Source: Nocardia anocheti
Lineage (GTDB): Bacteria; Actinomycetota; Actinomycetes; Mycobacteriales; Mycobacteriaceae
Assembly: GCF_029675105.1 (NCBI RefSeq)
Contig: NZ_JAQQFV010000010.1
Location: forward strand, 62,001 to 126,000
Direction: 5' to 3'
DNA length: 64,000 bases
The notes under the pieces are model-generated. The model ran no database searches. It was not told the origin of the DNA and saw only the letters and a list, made by a program, of their open reading frames with translations. The position numbers were made by a program, and so were the translations under genes. This document shows, in pieces, positions 17,333 to 25,954 of the stretch (position 1 is the stretch's first letter; the number at the start of each line of letters is the position of its first letter).

Positions 17333-17931
17333 ATGGCACCAACAGCAAATGCTTGGATTTCACGATCCGAGGGCCTTGATCGTGCGGTTGGGAAGGTGGT
17401 CGCGTGGTTCCGCCGAAACGGCGATAACTACCAGCGCCGCGCGCTTCTCACACCGCAGAAGGCGGACGTGGCGCACCCTGATCCGATCCTGGCTCAGTAT
17501 ATTTCAAACGGCAATGTCGGTAGTCTAAAGGGAACCTCGGCCACGCCGGGTGGACCAGTGCTCGCACTGATTCCTACCCCTGGGCTCCTCTCTGTAGCTG
17601 TTCACCTGGCTGACGGTCAGATGCTTGGCGTTGTCGAGCACGCTCCAGGGGAAGTTGCCGGATGGGCGGCGGCGACGGGTGCTCTGAACCTCGCCACCGG
17701 CGAACCAACGCCCGCAGTGCCCCGCAGATTCGTGCGGCTCTTGAAGACCTGCATGCTGCGGGCTACAACGGTTACGCCCGGAGCAAGGAATTGTACTTCA
17801 AGACTCTCTATACGCCGCCGATCAAGACGCTGACCGGCGCGGGATACTCGTTCGATTTCGTTGCGTCGTATCTAGCTGCCCTGAGCGACCATCCGAGGAA
17901 CTGGGACGACCTCAAAAAGATCTATCTCTAA
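17333..17931 (+). pseudogene. Unknown protein, single frameshift
   Basis: The first frame gives about 130 residues (APTANAWISRSEGLDRAVGK, then RRALLTPQKADVAHPDPILAQ, then the strand-rich LALIPTPGLLSVAVHLADGQ). It then breaks near 17715-17725, and the second frame continues (IRAALEDLHAAGYNGYARSK, then YSFDFVASYLAALSDHPRNW) to a TAA-type end at 17931. The span is 599 bases, one short of a full frame. GGAG lies five bases before ATG 17333. Joined, the product would be about 199 residues. I do not recognise the family. The coherent halves suggest a recent mutation or a sequencing error. Confidence 0.55.
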
Positions 17932-17975
17932 GCTGAGCCGGCTGGTGTACCGGCGCTCGTCAGATAATTTCGCTG

Positions 17976-18734
17976 TCATAACTCAAAGATAGTCTTGCCT
18001 GCGATGCTCGGAATCCAGTCGGTGAGTGCGTCCATCCGAACGGCATACCCCACGGCTGTGTATCCACTCATGGTTTTGCTGCGGCGTTCGCCTACGAAAA
18101 TTCCGACAACTTCCCAGGTAGCGCCGCCCCGTCTTGCGATAATTGGACTTCCCGAACACCCAATCGCGCCCGGTTCGTTTAGTTCATAGAAGTACCTTCC
18201 CTTGATTCCGAGCAGCGGTACATCCGACAGCCGCCGCCGGATGTACCCTTGCAAGTAGAATAAATCTGGACGATTGACGATTTGCCCGTGTTCTTCTAGC
18301 TCTTGCACAACGTCGTCGGGATACGCCCACTGCATGTATTCAAACGACGAGTGTTGAGGTTTCGGTGATGGTCGCAAGAAGGATAGATGCGGGAGCGCCG
18401 GGATGTTGAGCAATGCAACATCCTCTGAGGGGTGTGTTTCGTTCTGAGCAACGTCATGGGCAGACCAGCCTCCATCGCTGCCGATCGTCATAACACAGAG
18501 AACGTTGCCGTCTTGAGGGCCTAGTGTGTGCACATTCGTTAGAGCAAAACCGCCCGATCCAACCAAGAAGCATGTTCCTCGAAATTGCTCAAAGCGGTAG
18601 ACATTGTCGGTTACGCTCGCTTCTATTAGAGGAAGGACGTAATTCCGAATCGGCTGGTCAGCTTGGATTGTCGTCTCCTTTGATCCATGGTCGAGGGACG
18701 CATCCGGACCCCGCGCTGCTGCAATGCCTTCCAC
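17976..18734 (-). CDS. Trypsin-like serine protease
   Basis: This 252-residue chymotrypsin-fold protease has the catalytic triad visible as ALTNVHTL (His; residues about 64-71), EDVALLN (Asp; about 104-110) and GAIGCSGSPII (Ser; about 189-199). It lacks a signal peptide, so it should be cytoplasmic, unlike secreted trypsins. Cytoplasmic trypsin-like proteases are one of the effector classes in actinobacterial conflict systems, along with caspases. The start is uncertain. The ATG at 18734 lies in a decayed gene copy, and the best ribosome-like AAAGGAG (near 18670) is not followed by a standard start codon. The real N-terminus may have been replaced when the neighbouring copy inserted. Confidence 0.75.
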   Translation of the reverse strand: MEGIAAARGPDASLDHGSKETTIQADQPIRNYVLPLIEASVTDNVYRFEQFRGTCFLVGSGGFALTNVHTLGPQDGNVLCVMTIGSDGGWSAHDVAQNETHPSEDVALLNIPALPHLSFLRPSPKPQHSSFEYMQWAYPDDVVQELEEHGQIVNRPDLFYLQGYIRRRLSDVPLLGIKGRYFYELNEPGAIGCSGSPIIARRGGATWEVVGIFVGERRSKTMSGYTAVGYAVRMDALTDWIPSIAGKTIFEL

Positions 18735-19112
18735 CCGCTGCCCTTGGCCTTACCCGACCGAACGGGCAACGGCGTTCAGCGACTGCCCTTCACTGTAAAG
18801 CCTGACAGCCCACTCGATCTCAGCTTCGGTCATCGGCTGGTTCCGCATCTGCACGCCGTGTTCCTGAAGGATCTTGAGCAAACCACCCCTGGACAGCCCG
18901 TACCGCTCGCACAGCAGGGTTGTCAACGCGCTTCCTGATACCCCTCGATCATTTCTACGGTGACGTCAGGCGGTGGCCTCCGATCCAACCGTCGCGGTTG
19001 CACCGCGCTGCTATCTGCCGACGAAGACCGCCGACGCCACGTCGATCTTGGCTATGACCATCTTTCAGACGGTCCGGTTCCCACTGTTCAGGTAGCGTCC
19101 GGTAACCCCGAC
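18712..19112 (-). pseudogene. Decayed copy of the HTH protein at 21216-21641
   Basis: Base-by-base comparison shows the same gene in the same orientation. CGTCCGGTAACCCCGAC near its 5' end and GGTCATCGGCTGG inside it are shared, but the start codon is gone, several indels break every frame and third positions have drifted. With the intact copy it forms roughly 400-bp direct repeats on either side of the AT-rich DUF262-HEPN operon. Confidence 0.8.
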
Positions 19113-19282
19113 TGGAACACGGGATAGCGGACGTTATCTGAAACGCTTGACCACCTGAGATGCCCACGACTACGCGCCGAGCATGCGATCGGTCCTGGGT
19201 GCAGGTCCTTCCGCCTCGTCGTGTGCATGTGTTACCGGCGAGTTGCAAAGACGCATCGACGGCCGGGTACTACACTCGACCT

Positions 19283-20380
19283 GTGGATACGCCAGAGGAT
19301 GCCCCGATATCTGTTACGAAAACCGTATATACGGTAACGGATTTCTTGGAATGGAAGCGGCAGGGCGTACTGAACCTTCGTCCATACTTTCAAAGGGGGG
19401 ATGTATGGACACCTAAAGCTAAGAGCTACCTAATTGATACGCTTATACGCGGATATCCAGTACCCGTTATTTATCTACAGAATAAACATGATCGAAAAGC
19501 GATCAAAAACGTTCGTCAAGTTGTTGACGGGCAGCAACGACTGAGAACAATCCTAGCCTATATTTCACCAGATGTCTTGGAAGATAAGACCGAAAGGGAC
19601 AGCTTCTCTATACTGCCCTCGCATAACAAGAATTTCGCTGGCATGTCATTTCGAGAGTTGCCCGATCATGTACAGCAGACGATTGCCGATACAGAACTAT
19701 CGGTGCATGTTCTGCCAGCGACTCTTTCCGATAGGCATTTGCTCCAGCTGTTCGCGCGACTCAACAGTACCGGCGAAAGATTAAATGATCAAGAACTTAG
19801 AAATGCCGAATACCACGGCGAGCTCAAGACTTTAGCCTATAGGCTGTCCTATGACCAGCTCGATAGATGGCAAGAATGGGGGATCTTCACTCCGCGAAGC
19901 CTGGCTCAAATGCGAGACGTCGAGCTGACTAGCGAGCTTATGCTTCTGACATTGACTGGCATACAATCAAAAAATAGATCCTCGATTGATGCCCTCTACA
20001 AAAGGTACGACGATGAATTCCCCTTCGCTTCGGAAACTGTCGAACGAGTATCCAGAGGGCTAGATCAAGTGGACGAGATCTATAGAAGTATGGCCACAAA
20101 TCCATATCTGAAAAGACTGCAAACACAGTCATGGATATATGCCTTGTTTGCGGCGTGCGATCTTTCTTATGCGCGGAATACAATACTCTCCCCAACTAAA
20201 GCAACTGCCGAAATTCTCGACCTGACAATGCCTTTCTCGGCTCTCGTTCAGAAATCGCATCGGTTACTGGATAGGCTAATCGAAGGCGATCTGCCAGAGC
20301 AATTAGCGAAAGCTCTGCGCGGAGCATCCTCGGACACCGCGAGCAGGCTGGCGCGGGTGCAGTTCCTGCTGCAGATGTGA
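19283..20380 (+). CDS. DUF262-domain protein (GmrSD/ParB-like nuclease family)
   Basis: This 365-residue protein has an N-terminal DUF262 domain, with LNLRPYFQRGDVW (residues 30-42) and the signature VDGQQRLRTIL (81-91), where DGQQR is the ParB-like active motif. Helical ARLNSTGERLNDQELRNAEY follows. DUF262 proteins include GmrS-type NTP-dependent restriction subunits and often occur beside HEPN proteins. The GTG at 19283 is chosen because a TACACT -10-like box ends seven bases before it, consistent with a leaderless transcript. Codon use is clearly AT-richer than the surrounding genome. The next gene starts 10 bases after its stop. Confidence 0.8.
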   Translation: MDTPEDAPISVTKTVYTVTDFLEWKRQGVLNLRPYFQRGDVWTPKAKSYLIDTLIRGYPVPVIYLQNKHDRKAIKNVRQVVDGQQRLRTILAYISPDVLEDKTERDSFSILPSHNKNFAGMSFRELPDHVQQTIADTELSVHVLPATLSDRHLLQLFARLNSTGERLNDQELRNAEYHGELKTLAYRLSYDQLDRWQEWGIFTPRSLAQMRDVELTSELMLLTLTGIQSKNRSSIDALYKRYDDEFPFASETVERVSRGLDQVDEIYRSMATNPYLKRLQTQSWIYALFAACDLSYARNTILSPTKATAEILDLTMPFSALVQKSHRLLDRLIEGDLPEQLAKALRGASSDTASRLARVQFLLQM

Positions 20381-20390
20381 GGAGTGCTTC

Positions 20391-21191
20391 ATGGAGGAGC
20401 CCAGCGCCGAGACGCTCTTTACTAGATTTTCTCGACAAGTAAAGCAACTCGATAATTTAGCAGTCCAAGCGACCGAGCAGCGTCGAAAAGGCAATCTCTC
20501 ACAACTAAGCTCGGATGCGCTGTATACGTCAGGTCTACTCTCGTTGCATATCAGATTTGAACTCTTTCTCGAAGATCTTTTCTACTCATGCATCACAGGC
20601 AAAAGCGGCCTCGACGACTGTGCGCCAGAACTGACTTTCTCAAGTCGAGAGCAGGCCAGCAATCTGCTATTCGGCAATCTTAATTACGTCACATGGATGC
20701 CATACGGAGAGGTGGAGAGGATATCGAAGAGAACCTTTTCCGATGGGGCTCCGTTTTCTCGCTTACGTAGGCATGCTGACGAGAAGAGCTTCTTGGAAGA
20801 ACTCACATTGGTTCGGAATGCGGTTGCCCATCAAAGCGCTCCTTCTCTCAAGAAGATCGAAAACCTAACAAGTCCAATGCGGGCTCGCCGGCGCAATCCA
20901 GCTGGATATCTTCAGTACACCGTTCAAGGTGACACGCATTTTCGTCGATACTGTTCATCCATCTTGATAATCGCGTCAGCTCTAACTCGGCCTAACATTG
21001 GTGCAGCAAAGCGTGTTCTTTCGCCGGAAGCGGCGTATAACAAAAACGACGAGGTTACGAAGGGCTGTTATCAGTGCATAAATTGCGCTGGAACGAAGAA
21101 TCTACGTACTAAGATCGGAAGGCTGGGAGACTGCAGTAAGTGCAAGAAGAGTGGTGCAAGGACAAAAACAGGGTGGAGACGGGTGTATTAG
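20391..21191 (+). CDS. HEPN-domain RNase-like protein (MAE_28990/RiboL-PSP type) with zinc ribbon
   Basis: This 266-residue helical protein has a HEPN R-x4-H motif (RNAVAH, R142-H147), the RNase active site of this superfamily. The C-terminal C-Y-Q-C-I-N-C, then C-S-K-C, looks like a zinc ribbon (about 226-252). HEPN proteins of the MAE_28990/MAE_18760 type are recurrent neighbours of DUF262 genes in predicted toxin-antitoxin or abortive-infection loci. The ribosome site is GAGGAG before ATG 20391. It is AT-rich like its partner and clearly acquired with it. The predicted role is RNA cleavage on phage sensing, by inference. Confidence 0.75.
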   Translation: MEEPSAETLFTRFSRQVKQLDNLAVQATEQRRKGNLSQLSSDALYTSGLLSLHIRFELFLEDLFYSCITGKSGLDDCAPELTFSSREQASNLLFGNLNYVTWMPYGEVERISKRTFSDGAPFSRLRRHADEKSFLEELTLVRNAVAHQSAPSLKKIENLTSPMRARRRNPAGYLQYTVQGDTHFRRYCSSILIIASALTRPNIGAAKRVLSPEAAYNKNDEVTKGCYQCINCAGTKNLRTKIGRLGDCSKCKKSGARTKTGWRRVY

Positions 21192-21215
21192 TAACGTTTG
21201 GAGCTTGTTGATGAG

Positions 21216-21641
21216 CTATCGCCTCTCGACTCCTCGTTCTCGCACTGCCTTCCACACGCTCCCCTTAGCCTTACCAATCTGCCGTGCAATCGCGTTCATT
21301 GACTGCCCCTCCCCGTAAAGCCGTACTGCCCAGTCGATCTCCTCATTCGTCATCGGCTGGTACCGCATCTCAACCCCGTGCTCGGACAGGATCTTCAGCA
21401 GTCCGCCCTTGGACAGTTGGTGGATCTCGCACAGCTTGCCGGTCGAGGTGCCGCTGCGATAGGCGCGTACCAACTCAGCGACGGTCTCGGTGGACAGCCG
21501 CCGATCCAGCTGCCTTGGCTGTACCGCGTTGGTATCCGCTTTCCCGATCTGGCGAGTCGTTGCAGCATCCACCTTGGCGATGACCGTCTTCAGCCAATCC
21601 GGTTCGCGCTGTTTCAGGTAACGTCCGGTAACCCCGACCAT
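21216..21641 (-). CDS. DNA-binding protein with two helix-turn-helix segments
   Basis: This 141-residue basic protein has a first resolvase-like HTH at about 52-88 (LSTETVAELVRAYRSGTSTG, KLCEIHQLSKGGLLKIL) and a second at about 98-140 (EEIDWAVRLYGEGQSMNAIA, RQIGKAKGSVWKAV). No recombinase catalytic domain is present. The ATG at 21641 is separated from the integrase gene by a hairpin terminator. A decayed copy lies at 18712-19112 in the same orientation. It may be an element-encoded regulator or a serine-recombinase-derived DNA binder. The function is not known. Confidence 0.65.
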   Translation of the reverse strand: MVGVTGRYLKQREPDWLKTVIAKVDAATTRQIGKADTNAVQPRQLDRRLSTETVAELVRAYRSGTSTGKLCEIHQLSKGGLLKILSEHGVEMRYQPMTNEEIDWAVRLYGEGQSMNAIARQIGKAKGSVWKAVRERGVERR

Positions 21642-21646
21642 GCAAG

Positions 21647-21676
21647 AATCCCCTCCGACCTGCGTCGGAGGGGATT
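21647..21676. terminator. Bidirectional intrinsic terminator beside the integrase
   Basis: A perfect 13-bp stem, AATCCCCTCCGAC/GTCGGAGGGGATT, has loop CTGC and T-rich sequence on both sides. It lies six bases after the integrase stop. Its core is nearly identical to the tRNA-Pro terminator at 7451-7484, which makes it a possible att-site remnant. Confidence 0.75.
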
Positions 21677-21682
21677 TTGCTG

Positions 21683-22906
21683 TCACTGGACCAATCGGAG
21701 CTTGGGACCAATTTGGGACCGTTTCGGCGCTCTCAGGTGCGCGGAGAGCATGTCGCCGTCGGCCTGCAACGCCACGATGTCCGGATGCAGATACCGCTGC
21801 GTTATCCGAGGGTCCGTGTGCCCGGCGATCTGCTGTAGCCGATGGATCGGCACCCCTGCGTCGGCGAACCAGGTGAGTCCGGTGTGCCGGAGGTCGTGCC
21901 GCCGCAGGTGCTCGTAGCCGAGTGCGGCAACGACGGAATCCCAGTGCGTTGCTTTGCGAAGTACGCCGGTTTGGATCTTGCCGCCGCGCGGCCCGACAAA
22001 CAGACGAGCCTCCGGCTTGTCTTTGCGCGCCTGAATCCGATCGAGCAGCATCGGCCGAATCTCCTCGATGATCGGAACACGGCGTGCGCGCTTGCCTTTC
22101 GTGCCCTTGTCGAGCATTCCGCCCGGTCCTGGTGAGGTCTGGCGCCGCAGGTTCCAGATCCATTGCTCGGTGTCGATGTCCTTGACGCGGACGCCGGACA
22201 CTTCGCCGATGCGGGAGGCGGTGCAGGCCGCGAAGGTCACCACGTCGCCCCAGCCCTGGAACTGGTCAGACGAGGCAGCCACGAGCGCGGCCGACAGTTG
22301 CGTCAGCGCCGCCCAGTCCGGTAGGGCGAGCGATCGGGGGTCGTCCAGCTCGTCCTCGATCCGCTCGTATTGGGATTGCCAGCCGGAGATTTCGACACGG
22401 TTCCGCTCGATCACTTCGTCACGCACTGCCTGATCGAGTACCCGCGCGAGTACGGCAAGGCTGTTCTTGACAGCCGACCGGCTGACACCCTTGGCGATCC
22501 AGTTCGTCACCGCACGATCGGCCATACCGGCGGTCACCATCGTGACCGGAAGGTGGCCGAGTGAAGGCACCACGCGCCGGTTCCACGCCGGTTTGTAGGC
22601 GTCACCGACGGTTTTCAGTTCGACGCCGCGCATGGCGGCCTTCCAATGGGTGTCGCCGAAATCCTTGAGGGTTGCCGTCGCGGTCTTGGGATCGACGCCA
22701 CGCGCCGCGGCTTTCATGATCTGTTCAATCCAGCTCTCGGCCTCATCGCGGGTAGCGAACGACTCGGACTTCGACCGGCGTTCTTTCGTCGCGGGGTCTG
22801 TCCAGCGCACGCGCGCTCGAAAGCGGCTGGTCTTCCCGCGCTCTTCGATGTCGGCTCGGATCTCGACACCGAGCGGGATGGTGTGAATGGGTTCGGTTGC
22901 CATCAC
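21683..22906 (-). CDS. int: Tyrosine recombinase / integrase
   Basis: This 407-residue phage-type integrase has an N-terminal arm-binding region (RWTDPATKERRSKSESF), a core-binding SAM-like domain (about 60-170), and a catalytic domain with Arg in ASRIGEVSGVR, the H-x-x-R pair in RRHDLRHTGLTW, His in QIAGHTDP and the nucleophile Tyr in ITQRYLHPD. All five hallmark residues are visible, so it looks functional. It starts at GTG 22906 or ATG 22903, overlapping the excisionase-like gene stop. In pSAM2-type elements the int 3' end abuts the attachment site, which would put att near 21650. Confidence 0.92.
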   Translation of the reverse strand: MMATEPIHTIPLGVEIRADIEERGKTSRFRARVRWTDPATKERRSKSESFATRDEAESWIEQIMKAAARGVDPKTATATLKDFGDTHWKAAMRGVELKTVGDAYKPAWNRRVVPSLGHLPVTMVTAGMADRAVTNWIAKGVSRSAVKNSLAVLARVLDQAVRDEVIERNRVEISGWQSQYERIEDELDDPRSLALPDWAALTQLSAALVAASSDQFQGWGDVVTFAACTASRIGEVSGVRVKDIDTEQWIWNLRRQTSPGPGGMLDKGTKGKRARRVPIIEEIRPMLLDRIQARKDKPEARLFVGPRGGKIQTGVLRKATHWDSVVAALGYEHLRRHDLRHTGLTWFADAGVPIHRLQQIAGHTDPRITQRYLHPDIVALQADGDMLSAHLRAPKRSQIGPKLRLVQ

Positions 22907-23061
22907 GCCGCCCGAGGATCGACGCGACTGGCACGCAGGTACTCGATGATGTCCGCACCGAGATAGCGCGTCACGCGGCCAGCCAGGTGGAAGAACGGCG
23001 GTCCCTGTGGAGGCGTGGCGCTGCGCCAGCGCCGCAGACTGGACGGGTCGACCTCGAGCAC
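22903..23061 (-). CDS. xis: Excisionase-like HTH protein, possibly N-truncated
   Basis: This 52-residue frame encodes VDPSSLRRWRSATPPQGPPF followed by FHLAGRVTRYLGADIIEYL, a winged-HTH layout typical of Xis proteins upstream of actinobacterial integrases. Its TGA overlaps the integrase start, so they are coupled. The proposed GTG at 23061 leaves it shorter than usual (60-75 residues). A stop codon sits upstream in frame, while a neighbouring frame continues with Y-V-Q-Q-L-L-T-G, suggesting an N-terminal frameshift. It would direct excision with the integrase if functional. Confidence 0.6.
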   Translation of the reverse strand: MLEVDPSSLRRWRSATPPQGPPFFHLAGRVTRYLGADIIEYLRASRVDPRAA

Positions 23062-23228
23062 CGCTCGCTGTGGAAGCCGCGATGGGAGCTACCCGTCAGC
23101 AGTTGCTGGACGTAGTCGACTTCTTGTGCCGGAATCTGCCGTGGGCGACGGCGCAGGGGGCGGAGAGGTAGCAGTGCCGGTGTTGACAGATGTTCCGGAG
23201 TCGTTTCAAGGTGCACCGAGGAGGTCTG

Positions 23229-23696
23229 TTACGGCATTCCAGATAAGGTCCGAGTACTTCGAGACTTGGATCCGGTCGGCTCCTCGATCAACAGCTCGCT
23301 TGATTTGCCAATTCGGGGAATTGCGGAGCGCACCATAACAGTCGGACGAAGTCCGCGTCGAGCTGCTCTCCCTCGGGGATACCGATGGATCGAAGCAGTT
23401 CGAGTGACATGAACCAGCGCTGCTCGCTGGGCCGAGGCCCCGCCGACCACGACCACGATGCAGCGGGGCTTCAGTGCTCGATGGGCCCTAGCCCGCACGT
23501 CGCTCTCGGGGCCTCGAGACGACACCGTGCCAGTCCGTTCGCGGGACTGTGTTGGTTTGCACAGGTCGTTGACGAGACGGTCGAGTTTGTCCTGTGAGCG
23601 GGAGATCAGCGCGACCGAGAACCCTTCGCGCCCGCAGCGGCGGGCTGTGGCCAGGCCGAGCCCGGGGCCCGCGCCGATGATCGCGATCGTTGTCAT
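23229..23696 (-). pseudogene. Short-chain dehydrogenase remnant
   Basis: The first 46 residues are a clear SDR start: MTTIAIIGAGPGLGLATARR (Rossmann G-x3-G-x-G) and SVALISRSQDKLDRLVNDL. The frame then passes into sequence without SDR features, and the catalytic Y-x3-K is absent. A typical ribosome site (AAGGACGACC) precedes ATG 23696. An internal deletion joined to frameshifts removed most of the domain. It is the most downstream gene of the minus-strand redox cluster, at the boundary with the integrase region, so island insertion may have cut it. Confidence 0.7.
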
Positions 23697-23722
23697 GGTC
23701 GTCCTTGCGGAGGCGGCGCGGC

Positions 23723-24849
23723 TCAGCGCAGGTTGGTCTGGAAGAACGTGGTCAGCTTGTCGAAGGGGATGAGTTCGGTGCGGTCGTAGAGGTCGACATG
23801 TCCGGCGCCGGGGACGACGACCAGTTCCTTGCGGTCGCCCGCGAGGCGGTATGCCTCTTCGCTGAACTCGCGGGAGTGGGCGTTCTCGCCGGTGACGAAC
23901 AGCATCGGGCGTGGGGAGATGGTCTCGATGTCGTTGAACGGGTAGAAGTTCATGAACTTGGTGTTGCTGGACGAAGTCGGGTGGGTGGTGGTGTCAGCGG
24001 TGGCGCCTTCAGGAGTGACCGCGCCGCGCTGGGTGCGGTAGAAGTCGTAGAACTCGCGTTCGACGGGGGTCGAGTCGGCGGTCAGTTCGGGCACGGTGCC
24101 GCCGGTGTATTCGACTGGCCCGCCACGGAATTCGACGTCGCGCTGGGCGGCGGCCTGAGCGATGATCTGCTGCCGCTGCTCCGGGGTGACCGAGTGCCCC
24201 AGCCCGTTCCGGTTGGCCGCGCCCATGTCGTACATGCTGACTGTGGCGACGGCTTTGATGCGCGGGTCGATCTTGGCCGCGGAGATGACGAAGCTGCCGC
24301 TGCCGCAGATGCCGAGGGCCCCGACGCGTTCGGGGTCGACGGTGTCGCGGGTGCGCAGGTAGTCGACTCCGGCGTTGAAGGTTTCGGTGTAGATGTCGGG
24401 GGCTACGGCGTTGCGGGGGTTGCCGTCGCTGCCGCCCCAGAAGGCGGTGTCGAGTGCGAGGGTGACGAAGCCTTGTTCGGCCATCTTGGTGGCGTAGAGG
24501 TTGGCGGATTGTTCCTTGACCGCGCCCATCGGATGCCCGACGACCATCGCGGCGGCGCGGGTGCCGGGGGCGAGGTTGTTGGGGACGAACAGGGTGCCGG
24601 TGACTTCCATCTGGTACTGGTTCTTGAAGGTGACCGGCGTGGCGGTGATCTGGTCGCTGGTGTAGAAGTTGTCCGCGCCGCGAGACAGGTCGCCGGGCGC
24701 CAACCCCGCGATCGGAGCGGGGGCGCTGCCGAGGTGGTGGTATCGGCGCCGGAGCAGGCCGAGGCCGCCAGCAGGGCCAGGGTTGCGATCGCGGTGCCGG
24801 TGAGACGGGTCCAGCGGTGGGGATGTCGAGGCAGTGCCGTGGTGGTCAT
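23723..24849 (-). pseudogene. Alpha/beta hydrolase lipoprotein, frameshifted in a G5 run
   Basis: The frame from ATG 24849 encodes a lipoprotein signal, TRLTGTAIATLALLAASAC, with the lipobox cysteine. It shifts at the homopolymer 24719-24723 into a second frame that carries the whole catalytic domain (NFYTSDQITATPVTFKNQYQ, GHPMGAVKEQSANL, nucleophile motif LGICGSGSF, and GAGHVDLYD with the catalytic His). The span is 1127 bases, one short of a full frame, so restoring one base gives about 375 residues. The fold is that of dienelactone-hydrolase-like esterases. Homopolymer location and otherwise perfect coding suggest a sequencing error or a phase-variable site rather than old decay. Confidence 0.8.
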
Positions 24850-24893
24850 GGTGGTGCTCCTGGAGCGAATCGATCGGGGAGGGGGAGTGCGGG

Positions 24894-25920
24894 TCAGAGG
24901 GTGAGCAGGGTTTTGATGGCGCGGCGTTCGTCCATTGCCCGGTAGCCTTCGGCGGCTTGGTCCAGCGGCAGGGTGAGGTCGAAGACCTTGCCGGGGTCGA
25001 TGTCGCGGTTCCAGATGCGGTCGATGAGCTCGGGCAGGAACCGGCGCACCGGTGCCGGACCGCCGAGGAGATGGACTTCGGCGAAGAGCAGCTGGTCGGC
25101 GGGCAGGGTGACGCCGTTGTGAGCGACGCCGACGTAGCCGACATAGCCGCCGGGGCGGGTGGAGTTGATGGCCTGCATCATCGATTCCTGGGTCCCGACG
25201 GCCTCGATGACGCCGTGGGCGCCGAGCCCGTCGGTGAGGTCCTTGATCGCGGCGACGCCTTCCTCACCGCGGGTCTCGACGTTGTCGGTGGCTCCGAATT
25301 CCCGGGCGAGGGTTTGACGGTCGGCGTGGCGGGACATGGCGATGATGCGTTCGGCACCGAGTTGTTTCGCCGCGAGCACACCCATGAGCCCGACCGCGCC
25401 GTCGCCGACGACGGCGATGGTCTTGCCGGGTCCGGCCGCTGCGGCGTCGGCGGCGAACCAGCCGGTGCCGAGCACGTCGGAGGCCGCCAGCAGCGACGGG
25501 ATCAGGTCGGACTCCGGCATGGCGGGGGGTGGTGACGAGGGTGCCGTCGGCATAGGGGATGCGGGCAAGTTCGGATTGGGTGCCGATGGCTCCGGCGACG
25601 AACGAGCCGTGTACGCAGCGGGATTGGAATCCTGCGCGGCAGATCTCGCAGGTGTTGTCGGAGATGCAGAACGAGCCGACGACGAAGTCGCCGACCTTCA
25701 GGGTACGTACGTCGCCGCCGACTTCCTCGACGACGCCGACGTATTCGTGGCCCATGAGGGTGTGGTCGACCGGTTCGATGCCCCGGTAGGGCCACAGGTC
25801 CGAGCCGCAGATACAGGTGGCGGTGAGCCGGATGATCGCGTCGGTGGGTTCGATGATCTTCGGGTCCTCGCGGTCGACGACGCGCACGTCGCCGGGGGCG
25901 TACATGACTACTCCACGCAT
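24894..25920 (-). pseudogene. Zinc-dependent alcohol dehydrogenase, frameshifted in a G6 run
   Basis: The N-terminal frame (from ATG 25920) has the GroES-like domain with zinc ligands in CICGSDLWPYRG and GHEYVG, and a structural cysteine cluster CISDNTCEICRAGFQSRC. The C-terminal frame has the NAD(P) Rossmann fold (AVVGDGAVGLMG) and substrate domain through to KTLLTL. They join at the homopolymer 25524-25529. The span of 1027 bases implies one extra base. The corrected protein would be about 342 residues, a normal length. It is the second gene of the cluster with a homopolymer indel, which favours sequence error or shared relaxation of selection. Confidence 0.8.
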
Positions 25921-25954
25921 GGAATCGTGTCCTTTCGGTGGGTTTCGAGGGGTG

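Noticed and set aside
21600-21680. Remnant tRNA or att copy of tRNA-Pro beside the integrase
   Set aside because: The CCCCGAC and terminator-like hairpin resemble the tRNA 3' region, but the T-arm sequence GGTTCAAATCC is absent, so a tRNA remnant is not supported.
24719-24723. Programmed ribosomal frameshift in the hydrolase
   Set aside because: There is no slippery heptamer with a downstream stimulator. A simple homopolymer indel explains the break, and the neighbour gene has the same kind of lesion.
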